The notes under the pieces: generated by a model | What the model was told of the DNA's origin: nothing | Database searches by the model: none | Seen by the model: the letters and a program-made list of their open reading frames with translations, nothing else | Origin: Bacillota bacterium | GTDB lineage: Bacteria > Bacillota > Clostridia > Oscillospirales > Oscillospiraceae | NCBI GenBank assembly: GCA_029100605.1 | Contig: JAQXPK010000128.1 | Coordinates: 1 to 38,330, forward strand | DNA length: 38,330 nucleotides | Direction: 5' to 3' | Translations under genes and position numbers: made by a program | Shown: positions 24,115 through 33,100 of the stretch, piece after piece | Layout: each line of letters starts with the position of its first letter | Numbering within the stretch: the first letter of the stretch is position 1

Positions 24115-24675
24115 TCACGGGTCGATGACCCGGCTGAGCAGCCACTCCGCCTCCCGGTTGAAATCCGCCTGGGTGCAATGCAGGTTCCCGGCGAACCAGT
24201 CCTGATACAGCTGGCTTAAGCCCCCGGCACAGAATCGGATCTTCACCTCAAAATCCCCGTGGCTTCCGGCTGCGAACTCCCGCTCATGCTCCAGCAGATA
24301 CTACACCACCACGTCGCAGAGCTGGTCGCTGAGCTGCTTGGCGGCATGGGAGGCCAGAATTTTGCGGTAAAAAGCCTGATCCTCGTCCAGGATGGACTGA
24401 ATCCGTTCCACCAGGACCCCCGGCAGCGCTTCGATCGCGCAGGTCTGGTCGTCCAGAACGTCCCGGATGCGGCAGAACGCCTCCTCCACCATCTGGTGGA
24501 TCACGTCGGGAATGTCCGAATAATGGGCATAGAAGGTGCCCCGGTTGATTTCCGCCCGGTTGACCACATCGGTGACTGTGATTTTATCCAGCGGCTTTTC
24601 CTGAAGCAGATCAGCCAACGCCGCCTTGATGAGCTTCCGGGAGCGAACCGCGCTTCTGTATTCCGCTTTTGCCAC
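24115..24675 (-). pseudogene. TetR-family regulator interrupted by an in-frame amber codon
   Basis: From GTG 24675 (GAGGGGG upstream) the protein has a TetR DNA-binding domain (RSRKLIKAALADLLQEKPLDKITVTDVVNRAEINRGTFYAHYSD) and a helical ligand-binding part. The frame stops at TAG (24301-24303) after 124 residues. The same frame then continues open for 61 codons (YLLEHEREFAAGSHGDFEVK ... LLSRVIDP) to TGA at 24115-24117. Together this gives about 186 residues, the normal TetR length, and the extra part looks like a TetR C-terminal helix bundle. So it is one gene with a nonsense mutation, a sequencing error, or readthrough. It is divergent from the MMPL gene, which it probably regulates. Confidence 0.8.
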
Positions 24676-24749
24676 CGCCAGTCCCCCTCAAGATCAAACA
24701 GTTTTCGCAGATTTGTCTGATATTGTACATATCCAGCTTGATTTGTTGC

Positions 24750-24799
24750 TTGCGATTTTCCCACATTCAGATTATAATAATGCCAATCAAAAAAGTCAA
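24750..24799. promoter_or_regulatory. Overlapping divergent promoters of the MMPL gene and tetR
   Basis: Plus strand: TTGCGA (24750-24755), 17 bases, TATAAT (24773-24778). Minus strand: TTGACT (24794-24799), 17 bases, TATAAT (24771-24776). The two -10 boxes share the palindrome ATTATAAT, so two polymerases could not bind at once. A weak dyad AACACT-N5-AGTTTT (24799-24815) next to the tetR -35 could be an operator. Confidence 0.75.
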
Positions 24800-24860
24800 C
24801 ACTCGTTCAGTTTTGCCTTTGTGACGTTCTTCCTCCAAAGGCCGGTACAAGGAGGCTACC

Positions 24861-27323
24861 ATGTCAGAACAGAACCACCCGGACAGCGGTTTTATGACAA
24901 AGCTCGCCACGTTTATCGTGGACAAACGAACTTTGTTTTTTCTGCTGTACATTTTTGCCATCATCTTCTGTGTGTTCTCCACGGGCTGGGTAAACGTGGA
25001 AAACGATGTGACCACCTATCTGCCGGAGGATACGGAGACCCGACAGGGCATTACGGCCATGAACGAAAACTTCACCACCTTTGGCAGCGCCCAGATCATG
25101 GTGTCCAACGTGACCTATGAGACTGCCGACGAACTAAGCCAGCAAATCGCAGATGTGGATGGGGTCAGCATGGTCGCCTTCGACGACAGCGCTGACCACT
25201 ACACCAGCGCTTCGGCGCTGTACGACATCAGCTTCGATGGCTTGACCACTGACGAGAGCAGCGTCCAGGCGTTGAACGACATAAAGACCCTGTTGGACGG
25301 CTATGATTTCTGCGTGTATTCCGACGTTGGTTTCGATGAAAACGCCCAGCTTCAGGGGGAGATGACCTCGATTCTGATTGTCGCCGCGATCATCATTGTG
25401 ATTGTCCTGACCCTCACCTCCCGCTCCTATGCCGAGGTGCCGGTGCTGATTATCACCTTTGCGGTGGCGGCGGTCTTGAACATGGGCACCAATTTCCTGC
25501 TGGGAACCATCAGCTTCATTTCCAACTCTGTGGCTGTGGTGCTCCAGCTTGCCCTGGCTATCGACTATGCCATCATCCTGTGCCACCGGTTCACCGACGA
25601 ACGGGAGACCCGTTCCGCCCGGGACGCCTGTATCACCGCTCTGAGCAAGGCCATTCCGGAGATAAGCGCCTCCTCTCTGACCACGGTTTCCGGCCTCGCG
25701 GCTCTGGGCTTTATGGAATTCGGTATCGGCCTGGATATGGCGTTGGTACTGATTAAGGCCATTTTGCTGAGCCTCCTGTCGGTCTTTACCCTGATGCCCG
25801 GGCTTCTCATGCTCTTCAGCCCCCTGATGGATCGCACTCGCCACAAAAAGCTGCTGCCCAACATCACGATTTTGGGTAAATTCGCGGTCAAGACCCGGCG
25901 CATTGTCCCCCCGCTGTTCGCGGTACTGCTGGTGGGCGCGTTTTATCTGTCCAACCGCTGCCCCTATGCCTACAGCTATAATAATCTGGAAACTGCCAAA
26001 ATGACGGAGCGACAGGTGTCCTATTTCAAAATTCAGAATACCTTTGGCACCAGCAACATGGTTGCTCTGGTGGTTCCCGGCGGGAATTACGAAGCGGAAG
26101 CCAGCATTTTGCAGGAGCTGGAAGCCTGTCCCGAGGTGAAAAGCACCATGGGACTGGCCAGCGTGGAGGTCATGGACGGCTACCACCTGACCGACAGCCT
26201 CACGCCGCGAGAGCTTTCGGAGCTTGTAGGTATGGACTATGAGGTGGTACAGCTATTGTACTCCGCCTACGCCGCGGAGCATGACCAGTACGGCGAGATC
26301 CTCCAGGGACTGGACAAATATGACGTTCCCCTGTTTGATATGCTGCTGTTTGTCAAGGATCAGCTGGAGCTGCGCAATATCACCCTGGAGGGCGAGGATC
26401 AGCAGACCATGGACGATCTGTTTGCCCAGCTGGACAGCGCCAAAAAGCAGCTGAAAAGCGACCGCTACAGCCGCATGGTGGTCTACCTGAACCTCCCGGA
26501 GGAGAGCGACGAGACCTTCGCTTTCCTCCAGCGAATCCGGGATATTATGGGCAAGTATTATGATGGCGACTACTATGTGGTGGGCAACTCCACCAGCTCC
26601 CGGGATCTGGCGTCCTCCTTTGTCAAGGACAATTTGTTGATTTCCATTCTGTCTTCCCTGTTCGTCATTCTGGTGCTGCTGTTTACCTTCCAATCTGCCG
26701 GGCTCCCCATTCTGCTCATTGTGTGTATTCTGGGCAGTATCTGGATCAACTTCTCCTTCCCCACCCTGATGAATCAGCCTCTGTATTTCCTGGGCTACCT
26801 CATCGTGCAGGCCATCCAGATGGGTGCCAATATCGACTACGCCATCGTGATTTCCAGTCATTATCAGGAGCTGAAGGCCACGATGCCCCACAAGCAGGCC
26901 ATCGTGGAAGCGCTGAACGCCTCCTTCCCCACCATCTTCACCTCCGGCACCATCATGGCGGCTGCGGCTCTGCTCATCGGCAATATGTCCGCCCAGCCCG
27001 TTATCGCCATTCTGGGCACCTGTCTGGGCCGGGGCACCATCATCTCCATCGTCATCGTTCTAACGGTGCTGCCCTCCATCCTCGTGCTCAGCGATTCCAT
27101 TATCAACCGAACCTCCTTTAAGATGAAGGGCATTGAAATCCCCACCAGAACCGCCAGCGGCACCATGTACGTCAGCGGTCATCTCCGGGGTCATGTCAGC
27201 GGCATGGTGGACGGCGAGTTTACCGGCGTGATTCGGGGCGATATGAACGCCACCGTATCCACCAATACCGAGTTCAAGCAGCTACAGCCGTCCCATTCGG
27301 AAGGAGGCGACGACAATGCGTAA
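24861..27323 (+). CDS. MMPL/RND-family membrane transporter
   Basis: 820 residues with the duplicated RND layout. One membrane helix near residue 25 is followed by an extracytoplasmic domain (45-165), then a cluster of helices (170-320), a helix near 350, a second large outer domain (about 370-590), and helices to about residue 745. ALAIDYAIILCHRFTDERE and the equivalent MGANIDYAIVISSHYQELK carry the Asp expected for proton-driven MMPL proteins. The substrate is unknown; lipids or drugs are family options. The hydrophilic tail (755-820) has a Gly-rich repeat pattern. AAGGAGG lies about 5 bases before the ATG. It is divergent from tetR and overlaps the GLUG gene by 8 bases. Confidence 0.9.
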   Translation: MSEQNHPDSGFMTKLATFIVDKRTLFFLLYIFAIIFCVFSTGWVNVENDVTTYLPEDTETRQGITAMNENFTTFGSAQIMVSNVTYETADELSQQIADVDGVSMVAFDDSADHYTSASALYDISFDGLTTDESSVQALNDIKTLLDGYDFCVYSDVGFDENAQLQGEMTSILIVAAIIIVIVLTLTSRSYAEVPVLIITFAVAAVLNMGTNFLLGTISFISNSVAVVLQLALAIDYAIILCHRFTDERETRSARDACITALSKAIPEISASSLTTVSGLAALGFMEFGIGLDMALVLIKAILLSLLSVFTLMPGLLMLFSPLMDRTRHKKLLPNITILGKFAVKTRRIVPPLFAVLLVGAFYLSNRCPYAYSYNNLETAKMTERQVSYFKIQNTFGTSNMVALVVPGGNYEAEASILQELEACPEVKSTMGLASVEVMDGYHLTDSLTPRELSELVGMDYEVVQLLYSAYAAEHDQYGEILQGLDKYDVPLFDMLLFVKDQLELRNITLEGEDQQTMDDLFAQLDSAKKQLKSDRYSRMVVYLNLPEESDETFAFLQRIRDIMGKYYDGDYYVVGNSTSSRDLASSFVKDNLLISILSSLFVILVLLFTFQSAGLPILLIVCILGSIWINFSFPTLMNQPLYFLGYLIVQAIQMGANIDYAIVISSHYQELKATMPHKQAIVEALNASFPTIFTSGTIMAAAALLIGNMSAQPVIAILGTCLGRGTIISIVIVLTVLPSILVLSDSIINRTSFKMKGIEIPTRTASGTMYVSGHLRGHVSGMVDGEFTGVIRGDMNATVSTNTEFKQLQPSHSEGGDDNA

Positions 27324-30024
27324 TTGGATGAAACGGGCGTCGGCTCTTGTCCTGTGTCTGCTTTTATCTCTCTGCCTGCCCCTGACGGCGCTGGCGGAGG
27401 AAGTGGACGATTCCGGCACGGTTCTTCGGATTTTCCGGAAACAGCAGTTTCTGGATCTGGCGGAAAACTGTCGTCTGGACAGTTACAGTCAGAATCTGAC
27501 CGTCGTTTTGATGTCCGACATTGATCTGTCCGGTGAGGATTTTGGCGGCATTCCCATCTTCTGCGGCACCTTTGACGGAAACGGTCACGCCGTTTCCGGT
27601 CTGAATATCACCGCAGACGGCTCCACCATGGGCCTGTTTCGCTACATCAGTAAAACCGGCGTCGTGCAAGACTTGAAGGTAATTGGCAGCGTCACCCCCG
27701 GGGGCAGCGGCTCCTCCGCCGGCGGTGTTGCCGGAAACAATGCCGGTACCATTCGCAAGTGCAGCTTTTCCGGCACGGTGTCCGGCGTGGACGACGTGGG
27801 CGGGATTGTCGGCGTCAACACGGTTGACGGCATCGTGGAAAACTGCCATACCGGCGGAACCGTCACCGGAAGTCACCGGATCGGCGGCATTGCGGGGCAC
27901 AACCAAGGCGTGATTCGCTCCTGCGTCAACCGGGCTCAGGTCAACACTACCGCAGAGGAGAACGAGGTCAACCTGTCCGACATCACCCTGGATACCATCA
28001 CCGGAACCGAATCCGCCAACACGGTGACGGACATCGGCGGCATCGCGGGAGCCAGCAGCGGCGTACTCCGGGAGTGCAAAAACCGGGGCAACGTCGGCTA
28101 TCAGCACATGGGCTACAACGTAGGCGGTATCGCGGGCACGCAGACCGGCTATGTGTACAAATGCAGCAACTTCGCCCGAATCTACGGGCGCAAGGAAGTG
28201 GGCGGCATCGTCGGGCAGATGGAGCCGACTACCTATCTCGAGTATACCAAGGACACCCTGCAAATTCTGCAGGGACAGCTCAGCTCCCTGAGCGGCCTTA
28301 CCAGTCAGGCGGTCTCCACCGCCCAAAACAGCGCCTCCGACCTGATTGGTCAGGTGAACCAGCTGAGCGGCACCATTCAGGATGCCCGGAATGCGGTGGA
28401 TTCCCTGATTCCCGATCCCGACAATCCCTCCCTGCCTGACCTGGACTCGGTGGAGGCGGCAAAGAACAGCCTGAGCAGCAGCCTGTCCAGCATCAATACC
28501 TCCCTGTACGGCATGGCGGATTCCACCAAGGATTCCATGGATTCCCTGACCCGGACGCTGCGGGCCATTACCGGGCAGGTAGGTGCCATGAGCGCCACCA
28601 TCGGCAGCGCCGATGAGAATATGGGCGGTGCCATCACCGACATCTCCGATCAGGACTCCGACGACGTTCTCTCCGGCAAGGTGGAAAGCTGCTCCAACGC
28701 CGGTGAAGTTCTTGCCGACCTGAACGCTGGCGGCATCACAGGCGCCATTGCCCTGGAAAACGATTTGGATCCGGAAAGCGATCTGCAAATTACGGGCAAC
28801 AACTCCATGAACTTTAACACCAAGCTCCGGGGCGTTATCCGCTCCTGCAAGAATACGGGCACGGTGACAGTGAAACGGCAGAACGCCGGCGGTATTGTAG
28901 GCTGGATGTCCCTGGGCCTGACCCGGGACTGCCTTAGCACCGGCTCCGTTTCGGCGGAGAACGCCAACTATGTTGGCGGCGTTGCCGGGCAGAGCAGCGG
29001 GTATCTCCGCAGCTGCAGCGCGAAAGCCGCCATTGACGGCGGTGCCTATGTGGGCGGAATCGCCGGCAAGGCCGTCACCGTCACCGACTGCCGCAGCATG
29101 GTAAAGCTCACGGGCACCGAGAAAACCGGAGCGGTGCTGGGGCTCCGGGAGGAACCGGCGGGTTCTTCGGAGGAAGAAACGGAATCCAAGGAAGAAGAGC
29201 AGACCGAATCTGTCACCGGCAATTACTATCTACCGGTGGAGCAGGATATTGGCGGCATCGACGGGGTAAGCTATTCAGGCTGCGCCCAGGGTCTGGACGA
29301 AACGGCGTTTTCCCGATTGGATGGATTGGACCCGGTTTTTCGGACCGTCTCGCTCCGCTTTGTTTACGAGGACGGTTCGGTTCGTACCGTTTCCCTTTCC
29401 ACCGGTCAGGCTCTGTCACCGGATCAGATTCCCGAGCTTCCGGAAAAGAAGGGCTATACCTGCTATTGGGACGGTCTGGCGGACACGGATCTTTCCGCCA
29501 TTGGCTTTGATACCACCTTCCAGGCCGTTTCCCTTGCGGAAAAGAAAACCGTTCAGAGCAATGATACCCGGAAAAACGGCCTGCCGGTGCTGCTGGCAGA
29601 GGGTCAGTTCTCCGGTGAAGAGCCTATCGCCCTGACGCCGATGGCGAAAGGCCCCGCGCCCGGCGTAAATGACACCTTCCTGGAGGGTTTTGCCTTTACC
29701 CTGCCGGATGGAGATTGCGATACCCTTCGGTATCTGCCGGAAAATCCCTGGGAGGCAAAGACGGATCGGGTGTATGTCCGGGGCACGGACGGCGCTTGGC
29801 GGGAGGCGGAGGCTTCTGCGGATGCCAGTTACCTGGTATTCTCTGTGCAGGCGGGAGATCAGGCCTTCTGCATCGTCCGCACGACCCCGAAATTCCCCAC
29901 GGCGGTTGCCGCCGCGGCTGGCGCGGGCGCAGTGGCGGTTATTGTCGTTACAGCGCTGCTGATCCGCCGCCGGAGAAAGCAAAAAAGCGCACCTACGGAA
30001 GCGGAGAAAGAGAATACCCCCTAG
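27316..30024 (+). CDS. Secreted, membrane-anchored GLUG-repeat surface protein
   Basis: 902 residues. Signal peptide: WMKRASALVLCLLLSLCLPL, cleavage near ALA-EE. Residues about 60-305 form a beta-helix-like array with GLUG motifs (VGGIVGVN, IGGIAGHNQG, VGGIAGTQTG, VGGIVGQMEP). A Ser/Gln-rich, probably helical segment (about 307-455) interrupts it. GLUG motifs resume at 465-640 (AGGITGAI, AGGIVGWM, VGGVAGQSSG, VGGIAGKA). After an acidic linker, a further domain precedes a C-terminal membrane helix (AVAAAAGAGAVAVIVVTALL) and RRRRKQK. There is no LPXTG motif. AAGGAGG lies 8 bases before the ATG. It is co-translated with the MMPL gene. A cell-surface or adhesive role is inferred from GLUG proteins generally. 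Confidence 0.85.
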   Translation: MRNWMKRASALVLCLLLSLCLPLTALAEEVDDSGTVLRIFRKQQFLDLAENCRLDSYSQNLTVVLMSDIDLSGEDFGGIPIFCGTFDGNGHAVSGLNITADGSTMGLFRYISKTGVVQDLKVIGSVTPGGSGSSAGGVAGNNAGTIRKCSFSGTVSGVDDVGGIVGVNTVDGIVENCHTGGTVTGSHRIGGIAGHNQGVIRSCVNRAQVNTTAEENEVNLSDITLDTITGTESANTVTDIGGIAGASSGVLRECKNRGNVGYQHMGYNVGGIAGTQTGYVYKCSNFARIYGRKEVGGIVGQMEPTTYLEYTKDTLQILQGQLSSLSGLTSQAVSTAQNSASDLIGQVNQLSGTIQDARNAVDSLIPDPDNPSLPDLDSVEAAKNSLSSSLSSINTSLYGMADSTKDSMDSLTRTLRAITGQVGAMSATIGSADENMGGAITDISDQDSDDVLSGKVESCSNAGEVLADLNAGGITGAIALENDLDPESDLQITGNNSMNFNTKLRGVIRSCKNTGTVTVKRQNAGGIVGWMSLGLTRDCLSTGSVSAENANYVGGVAGQSSGYLRSCSAKAAIDGGAYVGGIAGKAVTVTDCRSMVKLTGTEKTGAVLGLREEPAGSSEEETESKEEEQTESVTGNYYLPVEQDIGGIDGVSYSGCAQGLDETAFSRLDGLDPVFRTVSLRFVYEDGSVRTVSLSTGQALSPDQIPELPEKKGYTCYWDGLADTDLSAIGFDTTFQAVSLAEKKTVQSNDTRKNGLPVLLAEGQFSGEEPIALTPMAKGPAPGVNDTFLEGFAFTLPDGDCDTLRYLPENPWEAKTDRVYVRGTDGAWREAEASADASYLVFSVQAGDQAFCIVRTTPKFPTAVAAAAGAGAVAVIVVTALLIRRRRKQKSAPTEAEKENTP

Positions 30025-30029
30025 TTCCC

Positions 30030-30060
30030 AAGCCGGTCGCCCGTCATGGGCGACCGGCTT
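30030..30060 (+). terminator. Stem-loop after the GLUG gene
   Basis: AAGCCGGTCGCCC (30030-30042) pairs perfectly with GGGCGACCGGCTT (30048-30060). The following TCAATG is a poor T-tract, so termination may be partial. Confidence 0.65.
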
Positions 30061-30129
30061 TCAATGCGCAAAGATTTGGTTAAGACTTGCTGGATTTTCC
30101 ATCAGTTAACACTTTATTTACATCAGATT

Positions 30130-30138
30130 TGCTATAAT
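30130..30138 (+). promoter_or_regulatory. Extended -10 promoter of the activase gene
   Basis: TGCTATAAT is a perfect extended -10 element. No well-spaced -35 box is visible (TTAACA at 30106-30111 is 21 bases away). The start codon is 55 bases downstream. Confidence 0.6.
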
Positions 30139-30193
30139 AATGGGGAGCATTTTGTAGAATTATGCCAAAGAATCAAAGAATGCGAGGCAAACC

Positions 30194-33100
30194 ATGAATA
30201 CATATCGCGCCGGTATCGACATCGGCTCCACCACCGTAAAACTCGTTCTGCTGGACGAAACAGGGAAAATCCTGTTCGGGCAGTACCGCCGCCACTGCGC
30301 CCACACCCAGGAGACCCTGAAGCAGCTGCTTTCCGAGGCCCGTGAGCAGATCGGTTCCTGCCAGCTGAAGGTGAAAATCACTGGTTCCGGCTCCATCAAC
30401 TTGGGCAAGTCCATGGGAATCGGCTTTGTGCAGGAGGTTGTCGCCGTGGCCTCCGCCCTGCAGGCGGTTGCCCCGCAGACGGATGTCGCCATTGAGCTGG
30501 GCGGCGAGGATGCCAAGATCATCTATTTCCGGGGCGGGCTGGAGGAGCGGATGAACGGAGTCTGTGCCGGCGGCACCGGCTCCTTCATCGACCAGATGGC
30601 CTCCCTGCTGCAAACCGATGCCACCGGCTTAAACGCGGAAGCGGAACACTACAAGGAGATCTATCCCATCGCCGCCCGGTGCGGCGTGTTTGCCAAAACC
30701 GACATTCAGCCTCTCATCAACGAGGGCGCCACAAGGGCGGATCTGGCTGCCTCCATTTTCCAGGCGGTGGTGAATCAGACCATCTCCGGCCTCGCCTGCG
30801 GCAAGCCCATCCGGGGCTGCGTGGCCTTTCTGGGCGGGCCGCTCCACTTCCTGCCGGAGCTGAAAAAGGCCTTTATCCGCACCCTGAAGCTGACCCCGGA
30901 AACCACCGTTGATCCGGAAAACTCCCACCTCTTCGCCGCCATGGGCGCGGCGCTGGAAGCAGACGACGCTGAGGCCGTCAGCATGGACAGCCTGATCGAC
31001 CGGCTGGAAAAGGGCGTGGAAATGGCCTTTGAGCTCAAGCGCCTGGAGCCCTTGTTTGCCAGCAAAGAGGAGCACCGGGCGTTCTGTGAGCGCCACAGCA
31101 AGGCCGTCGTCCGGCGGGAGAGTCTGAGCGAATATCGGGGCGACTGCTTTTTGGGTATCGATGCCGGATCCACCACCACCAAGGTGGCTCTGATTGGCAG
31201 CGAAGGACAGCTTCTTTTCTCCTACTACGCCAGCAACCAGGGCAATCCCATCCGCACCGCCATGGACGCCATGGCTCGGCTGAAAGACGAACTTCCGGAG
31301 GGTGCGAACATTGTCCGTTCCTGCTCCACCGGCTACGGCGAAGCCCTGCTAAAATCCGCCTTCTGCCTGGATGAGGGCGAGGTAGAAACCATCGCCCACT
31401 GCACCGCCGCCGGGTTTTTTGACCCGGAAGTAGACTGTGTACTGGACATTGGCGGGCAGGATATGAAGTGCGTCAAGCTGAAAAAGGGCAGCGTGGACAC
31501 CATTCTGCTCAACGAGGCCTGCTCCTCCGGCTGCGGCTCCTTTATTGAAAACTTTGCCGGTTCCCTGGGCTACAGCGCCGAGGGGTTTGCCAAGGAGGCT
31601 CTGTTCGCCAAGAATCCCATTGACCTGGGCACCCGGTGCACCGTATTCATGAACTCCAACGTCAAGCAGGCCCAGAAAGAGGGCGCGACAGTGCAGGACA
31701 TTTCCGCAGGACTCGCCTACTCCGTCATCAAGAACGCCCTGTACAAGGTCATCAAGCTGGCGGATCCCGCCGATCTGGGCAAGCACATCGTGGTTCAGGG
31801 CGGCACCTTCTACAACCAGGCCGTGCTTCGCGCCTTTGAGAAAATCACCGGCGTGGAGGCCACCTGTCCGGACATTTCCGGCATCATGGGGGCTTTCGGC
31901 GCGGCGCTGATCGCCCGGGAGCGGTATCACGGGCAGCAGACCACCACCCTGCCTCTGGAGGACATTCTGAATCTCACCTATACCACCGCCACCACCCGCT
32001 GCGGCGGCTGCTCCAACCACTGTATGCTGACCATCAACAAGTTCCCCGGCGGACGCCGCCACGTCACCGGCAACCGCTGTGAAAAGGGCCTTGGCGGCAG
32101 CGGCTCCGGGCAGAAGGGGCCAAACGTGATGGCCTACAAACTCCAGAGAATGTTCGACTATCCGCCGCTGGAGAACCCCACCCGGGGCGAAATCGGCATT
32201 CCCCGGGTGCTGAATATGTACGAAAATTTCCCCTTCTGGGCAACTTTCTTCCGGGAGCTTGGCTTCAAGGTTGTGCTTTCTCCCAAATCTACCCGGAAAA
32301 TCTACGAGCTGGGCATGGAATCCATCCCCTCCGAATCCGAATGCTACCCTGCCAAGCTGTCCCACGGTCACGTCCAATGGCTGATTAACGCAGGCGTCAA
32401 AACCATCTTCCACCCCTGCGTATTCTATGAGCACCAGGAAACCCCCGGCGCGCAGAACCACTACAACTGCCCCATTGTGGTGTCCTACCCAGAGAATCTG
32501 AAGAACAACGTGGAAGCCGTCGCCGATGGGGAGGTTCGCTACATTCGCCCCTTCATCGCCTTCACCAGCGAAAAAACCGCCGCCGACCGGTTGGTCTCCC
32601 TGTGCAAGGAGGAGTGGGGCATCGGTGCCAAAGAAGTCCGAGCCGCCGTCCACGCGGCCTGGGAAGAGCAGCTTCATGCCAAGGCGGATGTCCGGGCGGA
32701 AGGAGCGAAAGCCCTAGAGTGGATGCAGGACAACCACGCCCGGGGCATCGTCCTGGCGGGGCGTCCCTATCACGTTGATCCGGAAATCAACCACGGCATT
32801 CCAGAGATGATCGCTTCTTACAATCTGGCTGTGCTCACCGAGGACTCTCTACCCATTGATTTCACCCCGGAGCGTCCCCTCCGGGCCAACGACCAGTGGG
32901 TCTATCATTCCCGGCTGTACAGCGCGGCGGAATTCGTGGCAAAGCGGGAGGATCTGGAGCTGATTCAGCTCAATTCCTTTGGCTGTGGTCTGGACGCCGT
33001 CACCACCGATCAGGTGTGCGAAATTCTGGAAGGCAGCAACAAGCTGTATACGGTGCTGAAAATCGACGAAGTGAACAATCTGGGGGCTGCCCGTATCCGC

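Noticed and set aside
27364..28788. 474-codon minus-strand frame opposite the GLUG gene
   Set aside because: Composition (Gly, Ala, Val, His) is the mirror of the GLUG repeats; no start signals.
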